A DNA stretch of 13,226 nucleotides, from assembly GCA_031177795.1 (NCBI GenBank), contig JAPSKG010000037.1:1-13226 (forward strand), given 5' to 3'. Shown here piece after piece: positions 1 to 6,807 of this stretch. The position numbers were made by a program, and so were the translations under genes. The notes below the pieces were generated by a model. That model saw only the letters and a program-made list of their open reading frames with translations. It did not search any database and was not told the DNA's origin. Every line of letters begins with the position of its first letter. The first letter of the stretch is position 1. The DNA comes from Domibacillus sp. GTDB lineage: Bacteria; Bacillota; Bacilli; Bacillales; Domibacillaceae.

Positions 1-672
1 CAAAAACTCCATATCCGTTACGAGAGCTCCTGCCCGATAAGCCAAGGCAATTCCGTCGCCTGTAATGGTTTCCTGATTTGATGTATATGGGTAAAGAGCG
101 CCTGCCCCGCCTGTTGCAAGAACTACATGATCGGCTTTATAAAAGTGTATTTTCCCATCTTTCGTTTTTGTTTTCACACCCGTACATGTACCGTTCACCA
201 CAACAAGCTCGTAAGCCATTTCATTTTCTTGAATGAGAACATTGCAAGGCAAACTTTTAATTAAGTGCTCGATTGTCCATTTTCCTGTTGCATCGCCACC
301 TGCATGAACAATGCGATGGCAGCTGTGTGCTCCTTCCAGGCCAAGGGAAAGTGCCCCTCCTTGCAGCCGGTCTGCCGGAAGTCCTTCATTCAAAAGGCTG
401 GCTACACAGCGTGATCCTTCTGCAACAAGATATTCGACAGCTGACGAATTTTGATGAAATTCACCAGCTTTTAAAGTATCTTCTATATGAGATTGAAAGC
501 TATCTTCTTCTGTTAAAACAGCCGCAATCCCCCCTTGTGCATAATAAGAGTTGCTTTGTCGGATAAATGTCTTTGTGATTATTCTCACATTCGTTTCCAG
601 GGCTAAATGTCTGGCCGCCTGCAATGCCGCGATTCCAGAGCCAATAATGACAACTTGAACTGCATCTTTCAT
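1..672 (-). CDS. nadB: L-aspartate oxidase NadB, N-terminal part (cut by window edge)
   Basis: The first 224 codons are present with an open frame to the window edge; the C-terminal part is missing. NadB is a cytosolic flavoprotein that oxidises L-aspartate to iminoaspartate, the first step of de novo NAD synthesis, and passes the product to quinolinate synthase NadA. Seen here: an N-terminal Rossmann dinucleotide-binding segment VVIIGSGIAAL (residues 7-17), the family motif SNSYYAQGGIAA, then an EGAHS...HAGGDATG block and a second FAD-contact segment VVLATGGAGALY, ending in the GDGIALAYRAGA...DMEF region. All occur in this order in NadB and related fumarate reductase/succinate dehydrogenase flavoproteins. 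The ATG at 672 is preceded by a GAGGG ribosome binding site. It is divergent from nifS-nadR, as in B. subtilis. No internal stop or frameshift is seen. Very sure of family. Confidence 0.95.
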   Translation of the reverse strand, partial: MKDAVQVVIIGSGIAALQAARHLALETNVRIITKTFIRQSNSYYAQGGIAAVLTEEDSFQSHIEDTLKAGEFHQNSSAVEYLVAEGSRCVASLLNEGLPADRLQGGALSLGLEGAHSCHRIVHAGGDATGKWTIEHLIKSLPCNVLIQENEMAYELVVVNGTCTGVKTKTKDGKIHFYKADHVVLATGGAGALYPYTSNQETITGDGIALAYRAGALVTDMEFL

Positions 673-688
673 CAGCTACCCTCACTTT

Positions 689-736
689 ACACTTGTCTTG
701 ACACTTATCTTTACATAAAATATAAATAAAGACAAG
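689..736. promoter_or_regulatory. Candidate NadR (NiaR/YrxA) operator in the nadB/nifS divergent gap
   Basis: Two tandem 12-base boxes, ACACTTGTCTTG (689-700) and ACACTTATCTTT (701-712), are followed by ACA. An exact inverted copy of CTTGTCTT (692-699) occurs as AAGACAAG (729-736). The arrangement covers the nifS -35 and the candidate nadB -35 and -10. NadR of B. subtilis is known to repress both the nifS-nadR and nadB operons with nicotinic acid as co-repressor, and nadR is encoded here, so this is its most likely site. The assignment to NadR is inference from position and symmetry. Confidence 0.6.
698..726 (+). promoter_or_regulatory. Sigma-A promoter of nifS-nadR
   Basis: A perfect -35 TTGACA (698-703) is followed after 17 bases by the -10 TATAAA (721-726, five of six consensus bases). 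It would start transcription about 35 bases before the nifS TTG start codon. The -35 lies inside the ACACTTGTCTTGACAC repeat, so a protein bound there would block RNA polymerase. Read directly from sequence; activity is inferred. Confidence 0.8.
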
Positions 737-749
737 ATTAAATTTACAA
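721..749 (-). promoter_or_regulatory. Candidate nadB promoter
   Basis: On the minus strand, TTGTAA (749-744) and TTTATA (726-721) are spaced by 17 bases and could form a sigma-A promoter for nadB. Its -10 would lie exactly opposite the -10 of the divergent nifS promoter. An alternative -35, TTGTCT (735-730), lacks a good -10 at the right distance. The match is only moderate, so the exact start is uncertain. Confidence 0.35.
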
Positions 750-766
750 AAGAGAGAAGTGATTTT

Positions 767-1870
767 TTGTATTTTGATTATGCTGCAACTGCCCCTATGA
801 AAAAATCAGCTATCGCCGTTTATCAAGAAGCAGCAAATTATTTCCCGGGAAATTCTTCAAGCCCGCACGATGAAGGAACAAAAGCTTCTTTGCTTCTTGA
901 GCAATGCCGTGCTCAAATCGCTAATGTGGCAGGAGTCGCCAAAGAAGGCATTTATTTTACCGGAAGCGGGACAGAAGGAAATATTTTGTCGATTTTATCT
1001 TTAGCCCGAAGCCAAAAGAAAAAACATATTATTACCTCGCTGGCTGAACATACATCTGTCCATTCTGCTATGGCACTGCTGGAAACAGAAGGATTTTCCG
1101 TGACAAAACTGCCAATGGACAAAGATGGAATTGTAACCGTAGCTTCTATTCTTTCTGCGATTCAGCCTGACACCGGCCTTATTTCTATTCAGCATATAAA
1201 CCCTGAAATTGGTTCGATTCAGCCAGTTGAACAAATTGCTGCTCTGGCAAAACAACATAATATTTTATTTCATACAGATTGCGTTCAGTCATTTGGAAAA
1301 ATCCCCATTGATTCTATAAAAGCCGATGGCATGACTTTTTCTGCTCATAAAATAGGCGGTCCAAAAGGCTGCGGAGCTGTTTTTCTTTCTCCTTATATTG
1401 CGTTAAAACCTGTTTTCCCCGGGCTGACTCATGAAAAAGGAATACGTGGCGGCACAGTGGACACGCCTGCTATTGCTGCTTTTGCAGAAGCGGCAAAGCA
1501 GTCTGCTTCTTTAAACCACATGCTTTTTTTAAGAAATGTTTTAAAAAAAGAATTAACTGGCTCCTCTGTTCTTTGGATTGAAAGCCAATCATCTTCCCAG
1601 TATCCAGGGGTGATTGGCTTGTGTATTCCCGGGTTGGAAGGACAGCTTGTTATGTTAGCGCTGAACGCTCAAAATATGTATATTTCGACAGGCAGTGCTT
1701 GTGATACAACTGCTGCTGCGGGCACTAAAGCTGCAATGGCGATGGGAATGACGCTGGAGGAAGCGCGACAATTTTTCCGGATTTCTTTTGGTCCTGAAAC
1801 AACAGAAGAAGAAGTGATTCAACTCGGGCGCGTGCTTTCCTCTACTGCGGCCAATGCAGCTGTGTTATGA
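767..1870 (+). CDS. nifS: Cysteine desulfurase NifS (NAD-synthesis type)
   Basis: A PLP enzyme of aminotransferase class V, 367 residues, that takes sulfur from cysteine as an enzyme persulfide for iron-sulfur cluster assembly. In Bacillus the copy beside nadR/nadB serves mainly to mature the 4Fe-4S quinolinate synthase NadA. Visible residues: N-terminal DYAATAPM; H95 in AEHTSVHSA (stacks on PLP in the family); D171 and Q174 in FHTDCVQSFGK; the Schiff-base lysine K195 in FSAHKIGGPKG; RGGT near residue 228; and the catalytic cysteine C312 in STGSACDTT. The start is TTG at 767, which places the conserved DYAAT motif at the very N-terminus as in homologues, with a purine-rich AGAGAGAAGTG upstream. 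It is followed by nadR after 22 bases and has its own near-consensus promoter. All key residues are present. Confidence 0.95.
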   Translation: MYFDYAATAPMKKSAIAVYQEAANYFPGNSSSPHDEGTKASLLLEQCRAQIANVAGVAKEGIYFTGSGTEGNILSILSLARSQKKKHIITSLAEHTSVHSAMALLETEGFSVTKLPMDKDGIVTVASILSAIQPDTGLISIQHINPEIGSIQPVEQIAALAKQHNILFHTDCVQSFGKIPIDSIKADGMTFSAHKIGGPKGCGAVFLSPYIALKPVFPGLTHEKGIRGGTVDTPAIAAFAEAAKQSASLNHMLFLRNVLKKELTGSSVLWIESQSSSQYPGVIGLCIPGLEGQLVMLALNAQNMYISTGSACDTTAAAGTKAAMAMGMTLEEARQFFRISFGPETTEEEVIQLGRVLSSTAANAAVL

Positions 1871-1892
1871 TGGTGGATGGAGGGATTGTACT

Positions 1893-2429
1893 ATGGCAAA
1901 CAAAAAGAAATTAATTGGTGAAGACCGCCGGAAACAAATTCTCGACTGGCTTTTATCAGAAGAAAAACCATTAACCGGAAGCGAACTTGCTGAACGAGCC
2001 AACGTAAGCCGCCAAGTTGTTGTTGGCGATATCACCTTGTTGAAAGCACGCGGCCTTCCAATTATGGCAACAAGTCAAGGCTATGTATATGTGAACGTAC
2101 AAGAAGACACTGGAGTGGAACGTGTGGTTGCTTGTTCTCATCCTCCGGATAAAACAATGGAAGAGTTGTTTCTTTTGGTCGATCTTGGCGTTTTAGTGAA
2201 AGACGTGAAAATTGAACACCCTGTATACGGCGATTTAACAGCCTCTATTATGGTGTCAAACCGAAAAGAAGCCACGCAGTTTTTAGAAAAAATAAACGAA
2301 ACAAAAGCAGCTTATTTATCAGAACTAACAGAGGGAGCTCATTTGCACACGATTTCAGCAAAAAGTGACCGGTTGCTTGATGAAGCTGAAGACTCATTGC
2401 GGAAAGCCGGATTTTTGCTTGAAGCATAA
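1893..2429 (+). CDS. nadR: Niacin-responsive transcriptional repressor NadR (YrxA/NiaR, 3H-domain)
   Basis: A 178-residue repressor of NAD synthesis genes, using nicotinic acid as co-repressor (known for B. subtilis YrxA/NadR). Residues 12-62 are a winged helix-turn-helix of the HTH_11 type (RRKQILDWLL...GSELAERANVSRQVVVGDI). Residues about 75-178 are the 3H domain. Its metal-site residues fit H83, E91, H150 and H152; the spacing is identical to H79, E87, H146 and H148 reported for Thermotoga TM1602. The ATG at 1893 is chosen because GGAGGG lies 8 bases upstream. A longer frame from 1854 would overlap nifS, lacks a ribosome site and adds residues unlike the family. It is co-transcribed with nifS and so probably autoregulated through the upstream operator. 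It ends at a hairpin terminator shared with pheA. Confidence 0.93.
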   Translation: MANKKKLIGEDRRKQILDWLLSEEKPLTGSELAERANVSRQVVVGDITLLKARGLPIMATSQGYVYVNVQEDTGVERVVACSHPPDKTMEELFLLVDLGVLVKDVKIEHPVYGDLTASIMVSNRKEATQFLEKINETKAAYLSELTEGAHLHTISAKSDRLLDEAEDSLRKAGFLLEA

Positions 2430-2462
2430 AAAAAGAAGCCCAAAAAGCGGGCTTCTTTTTTT
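2430..2462. terminator. Bidirectional rho-independent terminator between nadR and pheA
   Basis: A perfect 12-base stem (AAAAAGAAGCCC at 2430-2441, GGGCTTCTTTTT at 2449-2460) has a 7-base loop and ends in T-runs on both strands. It begins immediately after the nadR stop codon and ends two bases into the pheA stop codon, so one hairpin serves two convergent transcripts. Confidence 0.93.
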
Positions 2463-3330
2463 ATGCTTGATTGGCTGCTTGTCCAACTTCATACCCATAA
2501 TAGCTTCCAAGCACCTGAACCTTGCATCCAAGCGCTTCCATTTCAGCAAAAGCACCAGGGACTAGCACATCATCAATTCGCTGGGCAACGTCAATGATGA
2601 AAAAATAGTTTCCAAGACCTGTTTTCAATGGCCGTGATTCGATTTTTGCTAAGTTTAGGTTACGCCAGGCAAACGTCGCCAGCACTTGATGCAACGTTCC
2701 TGGACGGTCTGTTGGTAATGTGACAACGATCGTTGTTTTACCTCCTGTTTTAGGAAGTGGAAATGTCAGTTCTTGATGCACTTTTGATAAAACAAGAAAT
2801 CTTGTGTGATTAAAATTATAGTCGTGTATATCTGACTGTGCCAGAAACAATCCGTATTCTTTTGCAGAAAGAGAATTTGCAATAGCTGCAATACACTGAT
2901 CCGGGTTTTCGCTTACATATTTTGCGGCTGCTGCCGTAGATGTCATTTGCTGCGATGGAACACCATAAAAATGACGATGTAAAAACTTATGGCATTGAGC
3001 GATTGCGTGCGGATGCGATAAAATGCGTTCTGCTTTCTGCCATTTATTGGCGTTATCCGGATGCACAAGCAAATGCTGCTGAATGGGCGCCGTCAATTCT
3101 CCAACAATAGTTAAATCGGCTTCATGAAACAAATGGTCAATTGTCATATTAACCGTGCCTTCTAAAGCATTTTCAATTGGTACAACAGCCAAATCAGCTT
3201 TGCCTTCCAGCACGTAATCCATGCATTCAGGAATGGTCACACACGGTATACGTTCGTCGTTAGGGAAAGCATCAGATACTGCAATATCTGTGAAGGTAGC
3301 CGCCGGCCCTAAAAAAGCAATTTTCCTCAA
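2461..3330 (-). CDS. pheA: Prephenate dehydratase PheA
   Basis: Converts prephenate to phenylpyruvate, the committed step of phenylalanine synthesis; cytosolic, 289 residues, normal for the stand-alone Gram-positive enzyme. The catalytic domain spans about residues 2-182: FLGPAATF at the start, VPIENALEGTV (50-60), the TSTAAAAKY active-site segment with T130, S131, T132, and NHTRF (174-178). A C-terminal regulatory ACT domain (about 198-275) contains DRPGTLHQVL and the phenylalanine-binding ESRP (231-234), predicting feedback inhibition by phenylalanine. The canonical GALV motif reads GTLH here, a mild variation. The start is TTG at 3330 with GGAGTG 8 bases upstream, and it gives the conserved N-terminus. 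It is last in the spo0B-obg-pheB-pheA run, 33 bases after pheB, and ends at the shared bidirectional terminator. Confidence 0.96.
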   Translation of the reverse strand: MRKIAFLGPAATFTDIAVSDAFPNDERIPCVTIPECMDYVLEGKADLAVVPIENALEGTVNMTIDHLFHEADLTIVGELTAPIQQHLLVHPDNANKWQKAERILSHPHAIAQCHKFLHRHFYGVPSQQMTSTAAAAKYVSENPDQCIAAIANSLSAKEYGLFLAQSDIHDYNFNHTRFLVLSKVHQELTFPLPKTGGKTTIVVTLPTDRPGTLHQVLATFAWRNLNLAKIESRPLKTGLGNYFFIIDVAQRIDDVLVPGAFAEMEALGCKVQVLGSYYGYEVGQAANQA

Positions 3331-3363
3331 AGCTTTTCACTCCAGTCTTCTCATTCAAGCGGA

Positions 3364-3819
3364 TTATGCACCGGAACCGAGCACTTCCACTGTATCTACA
3401 AATTCAAGTTTTTTTAGCCGGGCTAATAATTCATCCAGCCCAACTTTCATACCTGTAACATTTAATGAAAGCGTTACGTTTGCGCGCCCCTGCAGGGGAA
3501 TTGTCTGATGGATTGTCAGAACATTCCCACCGCAGTCCGCAACAGCAGCAAGCAGTTCAGAGAGGGTGCCTGAGCGATCTTCCAAATGAAAAAAAAGTGT
3601 GATAATCCGCTCTTTCACAACAGTATGAAAAGGAAAAACCGTATCACGGTATTTGTAAAAAGCGCTGCGGCTCAAGTCCACTTTTTGAACAGCATCCCAG
3701 ACTGAATCTGCTTTTTTTCGCTCGATTAGCTCTTTTGCATCAAGTGTTTTTTTCATTGCTTCTGGAAGTACATCTTCACGCACGAGATAAAATTTTTCAT
3801 TTTGCTCTTTTTTTCCCAC
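3364..3819 (-). CDS. pheB: ACT-domain protein PheB (UPF0735 family)
   Basis: A 151-residue protein of the PheB family. It was named for its place beside pheA; to my knowledge its biochemical role is not established, and it lacks a chorismate mutase fold. Residues about 36-57 (KADSVWDAVQKVDLSRSAFY) read like a helix-turn-helix. Residues about 70-145 are an ACT domain (HLEDRSGTLSELLAAVAD...NVLTIHQTIPLQGRANV), which in other proteins binds an amino acid. The start chosen is GTG at 3819 because GGGGG lies about 6 bases upstream and the protein then begins close to the conserved FYLVREDVLPEAM. A TTG at 3840 would add seven residues but has no properly spaced ribosome site. It lies between obg and pheA on one transcript. 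A phenylalanine-sensing regulatory role is possible but is inference. Confidence 0.9.
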   Translation of the reverse strand: MGKKEQNEKFYLVREDVLPEAMKKTLDAKELIERKKADSVWDAVQKVDLSRSAFYKYRDTVFPFHTVVKERIITLFFHLEDRSGTLSELLAAVADCGGNVLTIHQTIPLQGRANVTLSLNVTGMKVGLDELLARLKKLEFVDTVEVLGSGA

Positions 3820-3857
3820 GTCGATCCCCCATTTTTCCAAACCGCCAGCAACAGCTT

Positions 3858-5147
3858 TTATTCTACAAATTCAAATTCATAATCAAGGAGACGAACAATA
3901 TCTCCATTTTCAGCACCGCGTTCACGAAGTGCTTCATCAACACCCATGGTGCGAAGCTGGCGTGCAAAACGGCGAATCGATGCTTCTCTAGTAAAGTCTG
4001 TCATTTTAAACAATTTTTCAATTTTGCTTCCTGTTAATTCAAATGCTCCATCTGGTCCGCGCGTAATCACAAACTCGGCTGCTTGTTTTTCATGACGGTA
4101 CAATACGCGATTTATAGCCAAATCTTCTTCTTCATGATCAAGTGGAAACTCAGGTGTTTCTTCTACTTTATCGGCGATAGCAAACAGCAAATCGCGCAAT
4201 CCAGTTCGAGTAACGGCAGAAATAGGGAAAATAACAGAATCTGACCCGATTTTCTTCTTGAATTCCTCTAAATTTTCTTCTGCTTCCGGCATGTCCATTT
4301 TATTTGCGACAATAATTTCTGGGCGCTCGGTTAATCGTAGATTATATTCGCTTAATTCATTTCTGATGGTTATATAATCTTCATATGGGTCACGGCCTTC
4401 CATTCCAGACATATCAAGCACATGAACAATAACACGCGTCCGTTCAATGTGGCGCAAGAACTGGTGTCCGAGCCCGGTTCCTTCGTGTGCCCCTTCAATT
4501 AAGCCGGGCAAATCAGCCATAACAAAGCTTCGTCCATCATCGGTTTCTACCATTCCAAGGTTTGGTACCAAAGTTGTAAAGTGATACGCCGCGATTTTCG
4601 GCTTCGCAGATGTAACAACTGATAAAAGAGTAGATTTCCCTACACTTGGAAAACCAACTAAACCAACGTCTGCCAGCAGCTTTAATTCAAGTGTGACATT
4701 GCGTTCAATGCCCGGCTCCCCATTTTCTGAAATTTCAGGTGCTGGATTGGCCGGTGTAGCAAAACGGCTGTTTCCGCGCCCACCGCGTCCGCCGCGCGCA
4801 ATAACAGCTTGTTGGCCGTGCTCCACCAGGTCAGCAATCACTACACCTGTTTCATCATCAGTAACAACGGTGCCCGGCGGTACTTTTACCACCATGTCTT
4901 TGGCGTTTCGTCCATGCATACTTTTGCTCATCCCATGCTCGCCACGCGGTGCTTTAAAATGACGTTGATAGCGAAAGTCCATTAATGTACGAAGTCCTTC
5001 ATCTACTTGAAATACAACATCTGCTCCATTACCGCCATCGCCGCCAGCCGGCCCTCCATTTGGAACATATTTTTCCCGACGAAACGCAACCATTCCGTTA
5101 CCGCCATCGCCGCCTTTTACATATATTTTGACCTGATCTACAAACAT
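3858..5147 (-). CDS. obg: Ribosome-assembly GTPase Obg (CgtA/ObgE)
   Basis: An essential GTPase acting in 50S ribosome assembly; in B. subtilis it is also needed for sigma-B stress activation and for entry into sporulation. 429 residues, normal length. The N-terminal glycine-rich Obg fold spans about 1-158 (KGGDGGNGMVAFRREKYVP, GRGGRGN). The G domain follows: G1 GFPSVGKST (165-173), G2 TTLVPN (191-196), G3 DLPG (212-215), G4 NKMD (282-285), G5 SAV (310-312). A C-terminal OCT domain covers roughly 345-429. All GTP-binding motifs are intact. The ATG at 5147 has an AGGAGGA ribosome site that overlaps the spo0B stop codon, so the two genes are probably translationally coupled. Confidence 0.98.
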   Translation of the reverse strand: MFVDQVKIYVKGGDGGNGMVAFRREKYVPNGGPAGGDGGNGADVVFQVDEGLRTLMDFRYQRHFKAPRGEHGMSKSMHGRNAKDMVVKVPPGTVVTDDETGVVIADLVEHGQQAVIARGGRGGRGNSRFATPANPAPEISENGEPGIERNVTLELKLLADVGLVGFPSVGKSTLLSVVTSAKPKIAAYHFTTLVPNLGMVETDDGRSFVMADLPGLIEGAHEGTGLGHQFLRHIERTRVIVHVLDMSGMEGRDPYEDYITIRNELSEYNLRLTERPEIIVANKMDMPEAEENLEEFKKKIGSDSVIFPISAVTRTGLRDLLFAIADKVEETPEFPLDHEEEDLAINRVLYRHEKQAAEFVITRGPDGAFELTGSKIEKLFKMTDFTREASIRRFARQLRTMGVDEALRERGAENGDIVRLLDYEFEFVE

Positions 5148-5160
5148 ATTGTTTTTCCTC

Positions 5161-5724
5161 CTAAAAATTCACTTCCATTAGTATATCCCGACCGCTCGAT
5201 TCCAACACATTGCTTTCTAATGATGGGATAGCTGGGAGGCTGCTGATTGTTTCCACTAACAAAGCACGATCTTTTACTTCACCAGTCCACTCTATGCGAG
5301 CAGAAAGCCGGCCTTCTTTTTCCGAAAAGTGTGCATACAAATACTGGCCGCTGTATTCTTCTATGTGCTGATCAAGCACCGAGAACAAACGACTAAAAAA
5401 CTGAACAGCTTTTTCGTCATCCACTTTAGGAACAACGAGTTCATCGTCAATTTCAAACTCGAGTAGAAACGAATGCTGTTCCCAATTAAATGTAATAAAC
5501 ATCTCCGCCATCCCCGGCATGCCGAGATTGCACAGTTTTGATTCCTGTACAGCTTTTACGATGATGTGATCAGCAGCACGGACTGCTTCATCGATTTTGT
5601 TTAAGGAAAGATATCCTTTGACAAGCTGTATATCGTTCATCCAGTCATGCCGCGCATGACGGAGTGCTTCTAACACCGTCCACTCTTCTTTCACCTGACT
5701 TGTTGCACCTCCCATAATAGCCAA
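5161..5724 (-). CDS. spo0B: Sporulation initiation phosphotransferase Spo0B
   Basis: The phosphorelay enzyme that moves phosphate from Spo0F to Spo0A, triggering sporulation; a cytosolic dimer. 187 residues against about 192 in B. subtilis. The phospho-accepting histidine is H26 in ARHDWMNDIQLVKGYLSL, aligning with H30 of the B. subtilis protein. The following segments (QESKLCNL, FLTFNW-like FITFNWEQH) fit the family's four-helix-bundle and degenerate ATPase-like C-terminal domain. The start is uncertain. The TTG at 5724, with AAAGGAAA about 9 bases upstream, places the histidine close to its usual position and is preferred. A GTG at 5694 has a stronger GGGAGGT site, but 12 bases away, and would leave only 15 residues before the histidine. 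It has its own promoter and leads obg, pheB and pheA. Confidence 0.95.
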   Translation of the reverse strand: MAIMGGATSQVKEEWTVLEALRHARHDWMNDIQLVKGYLSLNKIDEAVRAADHIIVKAVQESKLCNLGMPGMAEMFITFNWEQHSFLLEFEIDDELVVPKVDDEKAVQFFSRLFSVLDQHIEEYSGQYLYAHFSEKEGRLSARIEWTGEVKDRALLVETISSLPAIPSLESNVLESSGRDILMEVNF

Positions 5725-5744
5725 ACAACGATTTCCTTTCTGTT

Positions 5745-5772
5745 AGTATAGCAGAAAAATTTACAGTTTGAA
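5745..5772 (-). promoter_or_regulatory. Promoter of spo0B-obg-pheB-pheA
   Basis: On the minus strand, TTCAAA (5772-5767) is followed 16 bases later by TATACT (5750-5745). A TG one base before the -10 (TGC-TATACT) makes it an extended -10 promoter. It lies just downstream of the rpmA terminator and about 20 bases ahead of the spo0B start, so spo0B begins a new transcription unit. Confidence 0.75.
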
Positions 5773-5796
5773 CGGGAAAGATAACCAGTGATACAT

Positions 5797-5840
5797 AAAA
5801 AAACAGAGGCGCTCCGAAAGGTTGACTTTCAGAACGCCTC
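5797..5840 (-). terminator. Rho-independent terminator after rpmA
   Basis: On the minus strand a 15-base stem (GAGGCGTTCTGAAAG with CTTTCGGAGCGCCTC, two G-U pairs) encloses a 5-base loop. It is followed by TG and seven T. It starts 15 bases after the rpmA stop codon and closes the rplU-prp-rpmA operon. Confidence 0.93.
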
Positions 5841-5855
5841 CATTCGTTCATCTGC

Positions 5856-6140
5856 TTATTGAGCAGCAGGATAAACACTTACTTTTTTACGATCGCGTCC
5901 AACGCGCTCGAAACGAACGATACCGTCTACTTTCGCAAACAACGTATCATCTCCGCCGCGTCCAACGTTTTCACCCGGGTGAATTTTCGTTCCGCGTTGA
6001 CGGTAAAGGATAGAACCACCAGTAACGAATTGACCATCTGCACGCTTAGCGCCAAGACGCTTAGACTCAGAGTCACGACCGTTCTTTGTAGAACCTACCC
6101 CTTTTTTGGATGCGAAAAATTGAAGATTTAATTTCAACAT
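5856..6140 (-). CDS. rpmA: 50S ribosomal protein L27 (with cleavable N-terminal extension)
   Basis: 94 residues. L27 sits at the base of the ribosomal subunits with its N-terminal tail reaching the peptidyl transferase centre. The protein begins MLKLNLQFFASKKG. This is the Firmicutes extension that the protease Prp removes after FF (residues 8-9) to expose the alanine that begins mature L27. The body carries GSTKNGRDSESKRLG and the conserved RQRGTKIHPGENVGRG segment. The ATG at 6140 has an AGGAGGT site 9 bases upstream that overlaps the prp stop codon. It lies 13 bases after prp, which encodes the matching protease, and is followed by a strong terminator. Confidence 0.98.
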   Translation of the reverse strand: MLKLNLQFFASKKGVGSTKNGRDSESKRLGAKRADGQFVTGGSILYRQRGTKIHPGENVGRGGDDTLFAKVDGIVRFERVGRDRKKVSVYPAAQ

Positions 6141-6153
6141 GTGTTTTCACCTC

Positions 6154-6486
6154 CTATAGGAAGTTTATTTGAATATATTCTCCGTACTCTTGTTCAATCG
6201 TTTGCAATGAAACAATCATACCTTCTAAAAGAAGCTGAACTTGTTCCCGCTTTTCCATTGGCAATCCATCTGGAATACGGCAGGAAAGCAAACCGCCGTC
6301 CTTGCCTTGATCAATGTCAGGCGTGATTCCTGTTAATGCCATTACAGCATTTAATGAACCAAACGAAACAGCAGATGCTCCAGCGCAAACAAGATCTTTG
6401 CCGCTTTCATCAAAGCCGGCATGTCCTTCCATTGTAAAGGAAGAAATAAAGCCAGATTGATTTTTTGTTACGTTAACATAGATCAT
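6154..6486 (-). CDS. prp: Ribosomal-processing cysteine protease Prp (YsxB)
   Basis: A 110-residue cysteine protease that cleaves the N-terminal extension of ribosomal protein L27 (shown for Staphylococcus aureus Prp). The catalytic pair is visible as H22 in MEGHAGF and C34 in DLVCAGASA, exactly the positions known for the family. The gene lies between rplU and rpmA, 12 bases after rplU, as across Firmicutes. Its substrate L27, encoded next, carries the matching LNLQFF site. The ATG at 6486 has a weak AAGGCGATGG upstream, suggesting lower expression than the ribosomal proteins on either side, or coupling to rplU translation. Confidence 0.96.
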   Translation of the reverse strand: MIYVNVTKNQSGFISSFTMEGHAGFDESGKDLVCAGASAVSFGSLNAVMALTGITPDIDQGKDGGLLSCRIPDGLPMEKREQVQLLLEGMIVSLQTIEQEYGEYIQINFL

Positions 6487-6498
6487 TTAACCATCGCC

Positions 6499-6807
6499 TT
6501 ATGCGTTGATTTTTTCAATGACTACTTTTGTGTAAGGCTGACGGTGACCTTGCTTTTTACGATAGTTTTTCTTCGCTTTAAATTTGAAAACGATGATTTT
6601 CTTCGCACGGCCTTGCTTTTCAACCTTCGCCGTTACAGTTGCGCCTTCTACTACTGGGCTGCCGACTTTCACATCGTTGCCACCAACAAAAAGAACTTTA
6701 TCAAAAGTGACAGTGTCACCATCTGCTGCGTTCAATTTTTCAATGTAGATTGCTTGGCCTTCTTCAACTTTCACTTGCTTGCCGCCTGTTTCAATAATTG
6801 CGTACAT
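6499..6807 (-). CDS. rplU: 50S ribosomal protein L21
   Basis: 102 residues, the usual Bacillus length; L21 binds 23S rRNA and is an early assembly protein. It begins MYAIIETGGKQVKVEEGQ and ends with the basic KKNYRKKQGHRQPYTKV segment typical of the family. The ATG at 6807 is chosen because GGGAGGTG lies 5-6 bases upstream and homologues begin MYAIIETGGKQ. The open frame extends upstream to 6855, but those codons fall in the untranslated leader. First gene of rplU-prp-rpmA, with its own promoter and a structured leader that probably mediates autoregulation. Confidence 0.98.
   Translation of the reverse strand: MYAIIETGGKQVKVEEGQAIYIEKLNAADGDTVTFDKVLFVGGNDVKVGSPVVEGATVTAKVEKQGRAKKIIVFKFKAKKNYRKKQGHRQPYTKVVIEKINA

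Noticed and set aside
273..566. 97-codon plus-strand open frame at the left end
   Set aside because: It lies opposite nadB, whose frame is unbroken and carries all family motifs; it has no ribosome site.
3735..4037. 100-codon plus-strand open frame over the pheB/obg junction
   Set aside because: It is antisense to conserved coding sequence on both sides and shows no protein-like features beyond scattered phenylalanine-rich codons.
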